Below, piece after piece: positions 43,027-51,500 of a stretch of 64,000 nucleotides of DNA. The translations under genes were made by a program, and so were the position numbers. The stretch is from Ensifer adhaerens (GTDB lineage Bacteria > Pseudomonadota > Alphaproteobacteria > Rhizobiales > Rhizobiaceae): assembly GCF_013283195.1 (NCBI RefSeq), contig NZ_JABEKT010000001.1, positions 2,576,509 to 2,640,508 on the forward strand, given 5' to 3'. Within the stretch, counting starts at the first letter, position 1; every line of letters starts with the position of its first letter. The notes under the pieces are model-generated. The model saw only the letters and a program-made list of their open reading frames with translations. It did no database searches and had not been told where the DNA came from.

Positions 43027-43980
43027 ATGTTCAAACTGACCAGACGGCTTTTCGGCACCGGCCTCTTCACTGCCGCGGTGCTCGCCTCCTTCGGCGTCAT
43101 GGCCGAAGACCTGAAGGAATTCCGTATCGGCTTCCAGAAGACAGGCCTGCCGGTCGTCGCCCAGCAGCAAAAGGTCATCGAAAAGGCGCTGGAGCCGAAA
43201 GGCGTTGCAGTATCCTGGGTGGAATTCACCGCCGGACCGCCGCTGGTCGAAGCCTTGAACGTCGGCTCCATCGATGCCGGCTGGACCGGTGACGCGCCGC
43301 CGATCTTCGGCCAGGCGGCCGGCTCGGCGATCGTCTATGCCGCGGCCCTGCCTTCGAACGGCAAGGGCGAGGCGATCTTCGTCAAGCCGGATTCGCCGAT
43401 CCAGTCGCTGGCGGACCTCAAGGGCAAGAAGATCGGTGTCGGCAAGGGCACCAGCGCCCACAATCTCGTCGTCGCGGCATTGGAAAAAGCCGGCATCGGC
43501 TTTGGTGACGTCACGCCCGTCTACCTGAGCCCCGCCGATGCGGCAGCCGCCTTCGCCAGCGACAAGATCGATGCCTGGGCCGTCTGGGATCCGTTCTTCG
43601 CCATTGCCGAAACACGCTACAAGCCGCGCATCCTGACGACCTCGGCGGAAACCCTCAAGGTCAACACCTACTTCCTCGCCAATCGCGACTTTGCCGCCAG
43701 CCATGCCGAGACCATCACGTCGGCAATCGGCGCGCTCAAGGATGCCGCGGTCTGGGCCGATGGTAACCGCGACAAGGTCGCAGCCGCACTCCACGAGGTG
43801 ACCGGTGTGCCGCTCGAAGCCCAGACGATCGCCGCCAACCGCACGGTCTTTTCGATCGGCCCGATCACCGACGACATCGTCGCCGGCCAGCAGCAGACGG
43901 CCGACCGCTTCTTCAAGCTCGGGCTGATCCCCAAGCAGATCACCATTTCCGATGCGGTCTGGACCGCACCGGGCAACTGA
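43027..43980 (+). CDS. ssuA: Aliphatic sulfonate ABC transporter, periplasmic binding protein
   Basis: A 317-residue SsuA/TauA-type binding protein. The signal peptide (LFGTGLFTAAVLASFGVMA) is followed by EFRIGFQKTGLPVVAQQQ and the family block KIGVGKGTSAHNLVVAALEKAG. A late DKIDAWAVWDPFFAIAE fits sulfonate-binding members. It supplies alkanesulfonates or taurine to the ssuC-ssuB transporter. ATG 43027 (after AGGAGCGGGACAG) is chosen over an in-frame ATG 10 codons upstream. No ssuD/ssuE monooxygenase gene is nearby, so desulfonation is encoded elsewhere. Confidence 0.9.
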   Translation: MFKLTRRLFGTGLFTAAVLASFGVMAEDLKEFRIGFQKTGLPVVAQQQKVIEKALEPKGVAVSWVEFTAGPPLVEALNVGSIDAGWTGDAPPIFGQAAGSAIVYAAALPSNGKGEAIFVKPDSPIQSLADLKGKKIGVGKGTSAHNLVVAALEKAGIGFGDVTPVYLSPADAAAAFASDKIDAWAVWDPFFAIAETRYKPRILTTSAETLKVNTYFLANRDFAASHAETITSAIGALKDAAVWADGNRDKVAAALHEVTGVPLEAQTIAANRTVFSIGPITDDIVAGQQQTADRFFKLGLIPKQITISDAVWTAPGN

Positions 43981-44081
43981 TCCCTCTGCCTCCCAAGGCG
44001 AAAACCGGCCGGCGTCGGGACGAAAGTTTCGGCGCCGGCGCCGCGAAGACTTGAGGCTGCGAGCGAACAAGGACCTGAGCC

Positions 44082-44864
44082 ATGGCGAAGACCGCAACGA
44101 ACACACTTGCGCGAAATCTCGCAGGCTGGCTCCTGCCCGCCGTCCTGATCCTCGCCTGGGAAGCCGCCTCCCGCACCGGTCTGATTTCGGAAAGCGTGAT
44201 CGCGCCACCCTCCGCAGTGCTTGCAGCCTTCATCCGCCTGCTGGCATCAGGCGAACTTGCCGAAAACATCGGCGTCAGCACTTTGCGGGCGCTCTCGGGC
44301 TTTGCCATCGGCGGCTCGATCGGTTTTGCCTTCGGGCTTGCCAACGGCCTGTCACGGTTGAGCCGGGATCTGACCGACACCACACTGCAGATGGTGCGCA
44401 ACATTCCGCATCTGGCGCTGATCCCGCTGGTCATTCTCTGGTTCGGTATCGACGAGGAAGCCAAGCTGTTCCTCGTGGCACTCGGCGTCTTCTTCCCGAT
44501 CTACGTCAATACGCTGCTCGGTATCCAGGGTGTCGACCCCCAACTCCTGGAGATGGGCCGGATCTACGGCATGTCGAAGCGCCAGCTCTTCTTGCGCGTC
44601 ATCCTGCCCGGTGCGCTGCCGGCCATCTTCGTCGGCCTTCGTTATGCGCTCGGCATCATGTGGCTGACGCTGATCGTCGCCGAGACGATCGCGGCCTCCT
44701 CCGGCCTTGGCTACATGGCGATGCAGGCGCGCGAATTCCTGCTGATCGATGTCGTCATCCTGTCGATCTTGATCTACGCGCTGCTCGGCAAGCTCGCCGA
44801 CAGCTTCGCCAGGCTGCTCGAGCGTCTGACGCTGCAATGGCACCCGGCCTTCCAGCCGGCCTGA
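44082..44864 (+). CDS. ssuC: Aliphatic sulfonate ABC transporter permease
   Basis: A 260-residue inner-membrane permease of the SsuC/TauC family with six helices. Typical blocks are [26 protein letters not shown] and the ATPase-docking EAA loop [25 protein letters not shown] near residues 155-180. Together with SsuA and SsuB it forms the sulfonate importer. Gene order is ssuA-ssuC-ssuB, with about 100 nt between ssuA and ssuC and 40 nt between ssuC and ssuB. Confidence 0.92.
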   Translation: MAKTATNTLARNLAGWLLPAVLILAWEAASRTGLISESVIAPPSAVLAAFIRLLASGELAENIGVSTLRALSGFAIGGSIGFAFGLANGLSRLSRDLTDTTLQMVRNIPHLALIPLVILWFGIDEEAKLFLVALGVFFPIYVNTLLGIQGVDPQLLEMGRIYGMSKRQLFLRVILPGALPAIFVGLRYALGIMWLTLIVAETIAASSGLGYMAMQAREFLLIDVVILSILIYALLGKLADSFARLLERLTLQWHPAFQPA

Positions 44865-44904
44865 TCCGGCGCAGGCCCGGAAAAGAGAAGAGAGGAACGA
44901 TCCG

Positions 44905-45732
44905 ATGTCCGTCATCGCCCTTCACCCGAAACACGAGCAAGAGCGTGACCGCGTCGATGCGCCAGAGACCGGCCGCGTCGCCCCCTTGCCACAGCTTTCG
45001 CCCGCCCCGCCTCTCGCCTTCTCGCTCAAGGGCATCGGCAAGCGCTTCGGCGACAAGACCGTGCTCGACGGCATCGACCTCGACGTGCCCGAAGGGCAGT
45101 TCGTTGCGGTCATCGGCAAGAGCGGCTGCGGCAAGAGTACGTTGTTGCGCATCCTGGCCGGGCTCGACAAACCAACGAGCGGCACCTTGACCATCCCCGT
45201 CGGCAGCGCGCCCGATCGTCGAAGCCGCATCATGTTCCAGGAGCCGCGGCTGCTTCCCTGGGCGCGGATCGGCCGCAACGTCGAGGTCGGGCTGACAGGC
45301 ATCGCCAAGGGCGAAGTCGCCCGCGATCTGTCGTTGAAGATCCTTGACGAAGTCGGGCTTGCCGACCGCGCAGAGGAGTGGCCGTCGGTGCTGTCGGGAG
45401 GGCAGAAGCAACGGGTGGCGCTTGCTCGGGCGCTCGTCGCTCACCCGTTCATCCTGGCGCTCGACGAACCGCTTGGCGCGCTCGACGCCCTGACGCGCAT
45501 CGAGATGCAGCAACTGCTGGAGCGCATCTGGCAGCAACAGAACTTTACCGCGGTGCTCGTGACGCACGATGTTGCCGAGGCCGTGGCACTTGCCGACCGT
45601 GTCGTGGTTGTCGATGAGGGCCGCATCGCGCTCGATCTACCGATCCCGCTCGCCCGCCCCCGCCGCCACGGCAGCGCCGAAACCGCCAGGCTCGAAGGGC
45701 AGATCCTGGACCGATTGTTCGGCCGGGGATAG
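44905..45732 (+). CDS. ssuB: Aliphatic sulfonate ABC transporter ATPase
   Basis: A 275-residue ATPase. Walker A is GKSGCGKST near residues 72-80, the Q-loop is [10 protein letters not shown], the signature is [15 protein letters not shown], Walker B is [13 protein letters not shown] and the H-loop is [17 protein letters not shown]. An N-terminal extension of about 35 residues precedes the ATPase fold. It powers the SsuA/SsuC importer. The operon likely ends here, as the following gene is on the other strand. Confidence 0.92.
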   Translation: MSVIALHPKHEQERDRVDAPETGRVAPLPQLSPAPPLAFSLKGIGKRFGDKTVLDGIDLDVPEGQFVAVIGKSGCGKSTLLRILAGLDKPTSGTLTIPVGSAPDRRSRIMFQEPRLLPWARIGRNVEVGLTGIAKGEVARDLSLKILDEVGLADRAEEWPSVLSGGQKQRVALARALVAHPFILALDEPLGALDALTRIEMQQLLERIWQQQNFTAVLVTHDVAEAVALADRVVVVDEGRIALDLPIPLARPRRHGSAETARLEGQILDRLFGRG

Positions 45733-45768
45733 GGTGTCGACTGCACGCACTGCCGGCACTCTCGCCGA

Positions 45769-46122
45769 TCAGCCCTTGAAGATGAACGAGGCGCCGATGG
45801 CGATCAGGGAGAAGCCGACGAGGTGATTCCAGCCGATCGACTCCTTCAGCCAGAACACGGAGAACGCCGCGAACACCAGGAGGGTGATCACCTCCTGCAT
45901 CGTCTTCAGCTGCGCCGCCGAATAGACCTCGTGGCCGATGCGGTTGGCAGGTACGGCCAGGCAATACTCGAAGAAGGCAATGCCCCAGCTTGCGGCGATC
46001 GCCATGTAAAGTGGCGATGAGGTGTATTTCAGGTGCCCGTACCAGGCAAACGTCATGAAGACGTTGGAAATCAGCAGCAGCAGGATCGGCCAGAGATAAG
46101 CCGGGTTGATGGCGAACGACAT
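45769..46122 (-). CDS. DMT-superfamily small membrane protein (DUF486)
   Basis: A 117-residue protein with four helices of the DUF486 family, recognised by PILLLLISNVFMTFAWYGHLKY, ASWGIAFFEYCLAVPANRIG and LKTMQEVITLLVFAAFSVFWLKE. DUF486 proteins belong to the drug/metabolite superfamily, but transport has not been shown. The true start is ATG 46122. The upstream open frame is non-coding. It converges on ssuB and is followed upstream by a long gene-free region. Confidence 0.85.
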   Translation of the reverse strand: MSFAINPAYLWPILLLLISNVFMTFAWYGHLKYTSSPLYMAIAASWGIAFFEYCLAVPANRIGHEVYSAAQLKTMQEVITLLVFAAFSVFWLKESIGWNHLVGFSLIAIGASFIFKG

Positions 46123-46884
46123 GAGGACCCTCGAAGGCGCGAATCGGTCCGGCAGAATGGTCCTGCTGGCCTCCTTCTGACAAGCTCCGACATCGTGTTT
46201 GCAACAGCCCACGCCGCATCGACCCGGCCAATGTGCTGAGAGCTTTTTCATAGATCCGGCTTTTGGCGACGTTCGCACGCGAAGGCAGCCACAACAGAAC
46301 GATTGCGGCGCCTCACTCCGTCGCAACCTGCCACGCCCCATCCAACTGGCTGCCTCTGAGCCCCCCAGGCTCGGGCGGAGGATGTCAATTCCGCCCACTT
46401 GCATCGCAATTCCCGCTTGATCGCGGTGGGCCGCCGCTGAAATTGCCGCCTCAATTAAGGCAGCAAGTGCCGCTCAACGGCGAGCGAACCGTCTGACGAA
46501 CACCGCTTAAACACAAAAACAACGCGTATTAGTCGTAAATGTTGACGATATCTAACCCAAACGAGTTAGATTACGCACGAAAATTCTCTCTTTTTGCCCT
46601 TTGCCACAATTTTGCACCAGACAGTGCGCAAAAGTCCGCGCACCGTCCGACGGGACAGGCAGGGGAATACCACACTCCGACGGCAATCGCCGTGAAGTTG
46701 GCACCGCGTTTCATCGCGGTTCGCCGGCGCGCTGATGCTGCGTTCAAGGTGCAACGCGCAGGCGCTTGCCGCCGATATCCCCCGAAACAGTGATCGATGC
46801 AGATGAAAACCGGGGGCAGTGTTCGGCGATCGCCAGGCACATCCGGGATGCACGCACCAAACAACTTGGCAAGGAGACCTGACC
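46123..46884. other. Gene-free stretch with an inverted repeat
   Basis: About 760 nt without a gene I can support. The only notable structure is the inverted repeat ATCTAAC-N8-GTTAGAT at 46550-46571 in an AT-richer segment. Small open frames on both strands lack motifs and ribosome-binding sites. A non-coding RNA cannot be excluded, but I see no defining secondary structure beyond this repeat. Confidence 0.45.
46550..46571. repeat. Perfect 7-bp inverted repeat ATCTAAC/GTTAGAT
   Basis: ATCTAAC (46550-46556), an 8-nt spacer and GTTAGAT (46565-46571) make one helical-turn symmetry, which fits a dimeric regulator operator better than a terminator because no U tract follows. It lies about 310 nt before the small amidase-like gene. 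Confidence 0.4.
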
Positions 46885-47331
46885 ATGAAGGTCCTGGCGT
46901 TTCTCGCGGCTGCCTATGTCGCGCTTCTGACACCGGATGTGGCCACGGCGGGCATGTTGGCCCAGGCCCAGCAATATAACGGCATGCACGAAGTCAAGAA
47001 CAACAGGCGGCTACGCACCGCACTCGGCATCAACCCGGCCCGCACCCCCTGGTGCGGCCACTTCATGGGCCTGATTGCCCGGAAGTCGGGCCGAACGCCA
47101 CCGCAAAGTTTCGGCATTGCCCGCTCATGGCTGCGCTTCGGCGCGCCGGTCAAGCTCTCCTATGCCCGCCCCGGCGATGTTATCGTCGTGCGCACCGGGC
47201 GCAGCTATCATGTCGGCATCCTCTCCGCCCTGTCGAAATCGACCGCGCAGGTGATGGGCGGCAATCAGTCCGGTCGCGTCAGGGTCTCGCAATTCAACCG
47301 CGGCCAGGTCGTTGCCGTCAGGCGTTAGCCG
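46885..47331 (+). CDS. Small exported Cys/His amidase-like protein (TIGR02594/CHAP-like)
   Basis: A 147-residue protein with a signal peptide (VLAFLAAAYVALLTPDVATA) and a compact NlpC/P60 or CHAP-like fold. The candidate catalytic pair is C57 in TPWCGHFMG and H109 in GRSYHVGILS, separated by ARPGDVIVV, the usual beta-strand arrangement. The family is associated with peptidoglycan amide hydrolysis, but activity is unproven here. The RBS is AAGGAGACC. Coordinates include the TAG stop. It converges on a GNAT gene. Confidence 0.78.
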
Positions 47332-47352
47332 GCGGAGAAAACAGCTTCGCGA

Positions 47353-47916
47353 TTACCGAACCGGGGGCTCGTTGTCGCCGTCGGGCTGTCCGTCGTCGAG
47401 CGTCAGGCGCATTGCGCAGCGCCGCTCCGCCGGCAAGCCGCAGGCAACCTCCTTCGCAAGGGTCTGCGTAAGCCTTGCATCGGCATCGAGCGCATCGGCT
47501 TCAAGCGTCACGAACCCGAGCTTTCGGTAGAAGCGCTCGTTCCATGCGAGTTCGCGGAAGGTGGTCAGCGTTACCGCGCCAAGCGATCGTTCGTGCGCAT
47601 GGGCGACGGCGGCTGCGATCAAGGCACGCCCGAGCCCAAGGCCTTGTCGATCATGCAACACCGCGAGTTGCCAGATATGCAGGGCGTCGTCGATGATCTC
47701 AGAGCAGAGAAAGCCGAGCGGACGATCGCCATCATCGACCGCGACCCAGGAGAGACCGGCGCGAACGAAATCGAGATGTGCGTCAACGGATTGCACATCG
47801 TCGTCGGCAATCCAGGCCAGCTCGGAAACAGTGCGAAATGCCTCTCCCGACGATCGCTCGATATCGGGCAGTGCGGGTGCGTCGTCTTGGCGGGTCAGTC
47901 GAATCAGGGCGTTCAT
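47353..47916 (-). CDS. GNAT family N-acetyltransferase
   Basis: A 187-residue acetyltransferase with acetyl-CoA site LAVLHDRQGLGLGRALIAAAVAHAHERSLGAVTLTTF (pyrophosphate-binding loop QGLGLGRAL) near residues 85-120 and a late ERFYRKLGFV. The N terminus IRLTRQDDAPALPDIERSS is the usual first strand of the fold. The substrate is unknown. The C terminus carries a polar tail of about 35 residues. The gene is monocistronic. Confidence 0.87.
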   Translation of the reverse strand: MNALIRLTRQDDAPALPDIERSSGEAFRTVSELAWIADDDVQSVDAHLDFVRAGLSWVAVDDGDRPLGFLCSEIIDDALHIWQLAVLHDRQGLGLGRALIAAAVAHAHERSLGAVTLTTFRELAWNERFYRKLGFVTLEADALDADARLTQTLAKEVACGLPAERRCAMRLTLDDGQPDGDNEPPVR

Positions 47917-48134
47917 GGCGGCATCCTATCGACGGAATTCACCTCGTCGACCCTGTCTTTGGCCACGACCACCAGGCAAGGCAGGACGGGGCCGAATTAA
48001 GGTGTTTGTTTATATAAAAACAATATCTTAAACAGACATCTTCGCCATACACACGATCCTCGCCCGCAGGCCGATCCCACCGACGGCCGATCCCGGCATG
48101 TCCGTACGGCTCTTAGAAGCCGCATTGTGCGCCG

Positions 48135-48635
48135 CTAGACGTGCGGCAGCGCCATCAGCATCTCATCGAAATACTGCCCATCGACGCAAAGGGCACGCGC
48201 TTCCAACCCGTAACCGACAAAGCCGAGTTTGGAATAGAGCCGGATGGCTACGGCATTGGAGGAGACGACGGTCAACTGCAATTGCTCGACCTTGCCCCGG
48301 GCCTCGTCGATCACCGCCTCGACCAACCGTTGCGATACGCCGCACCCGCGCGCCGCCTCGAGCACATACATGCCCCAGAGAATACCCTTGTGCCTCGTCT
48401 TGATGGCGCTTGGGATCGTCAGGCCCGCGACACCCACAAGCGCGCCGACCGTATCGAAGGCACCGACGATCACGGCGACCGTCAACCGATTGGCAAACCA
48501 GTCGAGCGGCTGCTTCGCCTCATCTTCATAGGACGCACCGAACGACTCGGGATGGCGCTTAAGACCATCGAGGCGCAAGGCTCGGTAGGCGTCGACATCT
48601 CTGGCTTCGAGGCGGCGGAGTTGAAAGGAAGACAT
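48135..48635 (-). CDS. GNAT family N-acetyltransferase
   Basis: A 166-residue acetyltransferase with N-terminal FQLRRLEARDVDAYRALRLDGLKRHPESFGASYED and the acetyl-CoA loop ARGCGVSQRLVEAVIDEARG near residues 95-115. It ends with YSKLGFVGYGLEARALCVDGQ. This arrangement fits small-molecule or peptide acetyltransferases, but the acceptor is unknown. It is separated from the preceding GNAT gene by about 220 nt and is not obviously co-transcribed. Confidence 0.87.
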   Translation of the reverse strand: MSSFQLRRLEARDVDAYRALRLDGLKRHPESFGASYEDEAKQPLDWFANRLTVAVIVGAFDTVGALVGVAGLTIPSAIKTRHKGILWGMYVLEAARGCGVSQRLVEAVIDEARGKVEQLQLTVVSSNAVAIRLYSKLGFVGYGLEARALCVDGQYFDEMLMALPHV

Positions 48636-48782
48636 TCAGCGGTTCCGAAATCCGGTTCTGGGCGCACGATACTCTCCGCGTCGACCCAGCCCTGTCAACG
48701 CCAATCCGCACTATCAGAGCCGCACGAAGAACATTATATTCTCCTTCTAAACACCTGAATCAATTTTTAAATGCCCTGCTCG

Positions 48783-49442
48783 TCACTCGACCGTCGAGAC
48801 CCGTTGTGCGATCCGTTCTAGCGCCGTGCGCAACCCTGCCTCCGGGCTCGTCAAAGGGGGCGGTCCTCGATGCACAAAGTCCGCCGCTCCCGCCATGGAG
48901 GCTTGAGCAAGGGCCACGATCGAAGCGCCATCGGCATAGGCGACGTCGCAAGCGCCAGCGATCGCAGCAAGATAGCCGTCGCGGTCACCCGCCTTGAACG
49001 AACTCCAGGCGCCGGCGACGAGGCGCACCTCGAGCGCCACCCCCCTGCGCTTCGCCGCCTCGGAAAACAATGCGGTGGTCGGAGCCACCGTCGTCTCGAC
49101 GGCGCAGAGCGCCACGACCTTGCCACCGACAGCCGTCGCCCCTTCGGCAAGCGCCGCATCGATCCGCAACACCGGCACCGGCGTCGGACCAACAATCGCC
49201 GTACTGGGCCCGAGTGTCGAGCAGGTGAGGAGCACGGCATCGGCCCGCGCTGCCAGCGCGCTCAGCGCTGCGGCCGTCTCGCGGGCGATTTCGTCTGTGA
49301 GACCCCCAGCCCGTTCCGCGGCCTCAAGCAGGTCCGGCCGCACCGTGTGATGAAGCACGTCGCTTGCAAGCCCGAGTTTGCGCGCGGCGGCTTCAAAAAC
49401 GGCGCAGTTGCTGTCGGCCGTATGCAGGCAGGCGATGATCAA
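48783..49442 (-). CDS. Aspartate/glutamate racemase-family protein (TTG start)
   Basis: A 219-residue two-domain racemase-like enzyme. The catalytic cysteines are in LLTCSTLGPS and VALCAVETTVAPT, one per domain, in the two-base arrangement of PLP-independent racemases and maleate isomerases. The first residues LIIACLHTADSN start at a TTG (49442), preceded by GAAGGGAAACACC. The longer upstream frame is non-coding by composition. The substrate is unknown. It diverges from the cyclase operon. Confidence 0.72.
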   Translation of the reverse strand: MIIACLHTADSNCAVFEAAARKLGLASDVLHHTVRPDLLEAAERAGGLTDEIARETAAALSALAARADAVLLTCSTLGPSTAIVGPTPVPVLRIDAALAEGATAVGGKVVALCAVETTVAPTTALFSEAAKRRGVALEVRLVAGAWSSFKAGDRDGYLAAIAGACDVAYADGASIVALAQASMAGAADFVHRGPPPLTSPEAGLRTALERIAQRVSTVE

Positions 49443-49739
49443 GGTGTTTCCCTTCGTCGTGAGTTTCAGGCCACGCGCACGCGCCGCCAGCGTATCGGGA
49501 TACCTTGCACGTTCCGCTGCCGGGCGAAACCGCGTTCGGGCGAGCCCACAACGCAAACTCTTCGTCGCCCCCAGCGCGCAATCCACGAGTGAAGGCCGTC
49601 TTGGCCCGCAAATGGCCTCAAAATCGGCGCAGCAATCGTTGGTTAGAGACGATCATGGCGTTTTCGCACTTCTAGATACACCTAATTTACGATACCCTTA
49701 ATTTCCTCTAGCCATACGCCGCAGGAGGGGCTCGCCCCC

Positions 49740-51494
49740 TTGGAACGGAAGCTCGCAGTCATCCTCGCTGCCGATGTCGCTGGCTATAGTCGCCTCGTCG
49801 CGACCGACGAGGAAGGTACGCTTGCGACGCTTGGCACCTATTGCGCCACGATCGGCGATCTCGTCGCCGAGCATGGCGGGCGAATTTTCAGCACTGCCGG
49901 CGACAGCGTCGTTGCCGAATTCCACAGCGCCGTCCAGGCCGTGCGCGCCGCCGTTGCCATCCAGCGCGCCCTGCAACGCCGCAATGCCGATCTGGCGCCG
50001 GAGAAACGCATGGAGTTCCGCATCGGTATCAATCTCGGTGATGTCGTGGTCGAGGGCGCCAATCTGCTCGGTGACGGCGTCAATGTCGCGGCACGGCTGC
50101 AGCAGGTGGCTCGCCCCGCGGGCGTGTGTATCTCGGGTACACTGCATGACCAGATCGAGGGCAAGCTCGACTTCCCGATGGTCAAGCTCGGCGAGCAGAC
50201 GCTGAAGAACATGCCGCGGCCGGTGCTCGTGCACAGTGTCGACTGGCGCGAGGATCCGACAGGCCCCGATTTGCCCGGAATGCCACTCCGGCTGCCGGAC
50301 AAGCCGTCGATCGCCGTGCTTCCCTTCGTCAACATGTCCGACGATCCCGGCCAGGACTACTTTGCCGATGGGCTGACGGAAGACATCATTACCGGGCTCT
50401 CCCTCTGCCGCTGGTTCTTCGTCATCGCCCGCAACTCCTCCTTTGCCTACAAGGGGCGCGCGGTCGACGTGAAGCAGATCGGTCGTGATCTCGGCGTGCG
50501 CTATATCGTCGAGGGCAGCGTGCGCCGGTCGGGGAGCCGAGTTCGCGTCACCGGGCAGTTGATCGAGGCCGAGACCGGCGTGCATCTCTGGGCGCAGCGC
50601 TTCGATCGAGAGGTGGCCGACATCTTCGCCATCCAGGACGAACTGACACAGCATGTCGTCGCCGCGATCGAACCGGAAATCCTGATCGGCGAAAATCGCC
50701 GTGCGCTCCTGCGCGGCACCGAAAATCTCGACGCCTACGAATGCCACATGCGCGGCACGCTGCTGCACAACGCCCAGGACACGGCCGCGCATTTTGCCGA
50801 GGCGATCGACTGGCATCGCCGCGCGATCGCGCTCGACCCGGACTTCGGCCGCGCCCATATGATGCTGGCACGCTCGCTCTACGCCCGATGCTTCTTCGGC
50901 TTCAGCGACGATATCGATCGCGACCGGGCCGAACTGCTTGTCGCAGCCGAGCGGGCCATCGCGCTCGAAGACAGGGATTCCTATTCGCACTACGTCATGT
51001 GCCTTGCCAATTTCGCAGCCCGCCGCCCGCATGCGGCCGTTGCCGAGGCCCAGCAGGCTATCGATCTCAACCCCAATCTCGCGCTGGCCCATATGGCGCT
51101 CGGCTGGGCCCGCATTTTCGTCGGCCGTTTCGCCGACGCGCTCGATCCGCTGCACAAGGCACTGCGGCTGAGCCCGCACGATCCGCTGACCTACCTCTTC
51201 CTCAACCGGATCGCGCTTGCCCATTACCATCTCGGCAATTACGAGGAGGCGCAGCACCACGCCGAACGCGGGCTTCTGTTGCGGCGCACCTATTTCAACC
51301 TGGTCGTGCTGCTCGCCTGCCTCGGCCAGCTCGGACGCACCGAGGATGCCTGCAAGCTCGTCGACGAGGCCGTCGCCAACGCGCCCCTCGATCTTCCGGG
51401 CTACTGGCAGATCTTTACCGCCTATGTCGACCCCGCCGATTACGCGCATTTCACCGACGGGCTGCGCAAGGCGGGCCTGCCAGCCGTTCCGTGA
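49740..51494 (+). CDS. Class III adenylate/guanylate cyclase with TolB-like and TPR domains
   Basis: A 584-residue cytoplasmic enzyme. The N-terminal cyclase domain (1-180) has metal-binding aspartates D12 (AADVAGYSR) and D55 (TAGDSVV) and the transition-state region GDGVNVAARLQ. A TolB/FlgO-like domain follows (about 185-320: SIAVLPFVNMSDDPGQDYFADGLTEDI), then TPR repeats to the C terminus. Translation starts at TTG 49740, with AGGAGGGG upstream. It is separated by 6 nt from the CHASE2 cyclase. The signal sensed is unknown. Confidence 0.88.
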   Translation: MERKLAVILAADVAGYSRLVATDEEGTLATLGTYCATIGDLVAEHGGRIFSTAGDSVVAEFHSAVQAVRAAVAIQRALQRRNADLAPEKRMEFRIGINLGDVVVEGANLLGDGVNVAARLQQVARPAGVCISGTLHDQIEGKLDFPMVKLGEQTLKNMPRPVLVHSVDWREDPTGPDLPGMPLRLPDKPSIAVLPFVNMSDDPGQDYFADGLTEDIITGLSLCRWFFVIARNSSFAYKGRAVDVKQIGRDLGVRYIVEGSVRRSGSRVRVTGQLIEAETGVHLWAQRFDREVADIFAIQDELTQHVVAAIEPEILIGENRRALLRGTENLDAYECHMRGTLLHNAQDTAAHFAEAIDWHRRAIALDPDFGRAHMMLARSLYARCFFGFSDDIDRDRAELLVAAERAIALEDRDSYSHYVMCLANFAARRPHAAVAEAQQAIDLNPNLALAHMALGWARIFVGRFADALDPLHKALRLSPHDPLTYLFLNRIALAHYHLGNYEEAQHHAERGLLLRRTYFNLVVLLACLGQLGRTEDACKLVDEAVANAPLDLPGYWQIFTAYVDPADYAHFTDGLRKAGLPAVP

Positions 51495-51500
51495 GGCGCC

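Noticed and set aside
46199-46420. Small plus-strand open frame in the long gene-free region
   Set aside because: It has no ribosome-binding site, no motif and a composition typical of chance frames.
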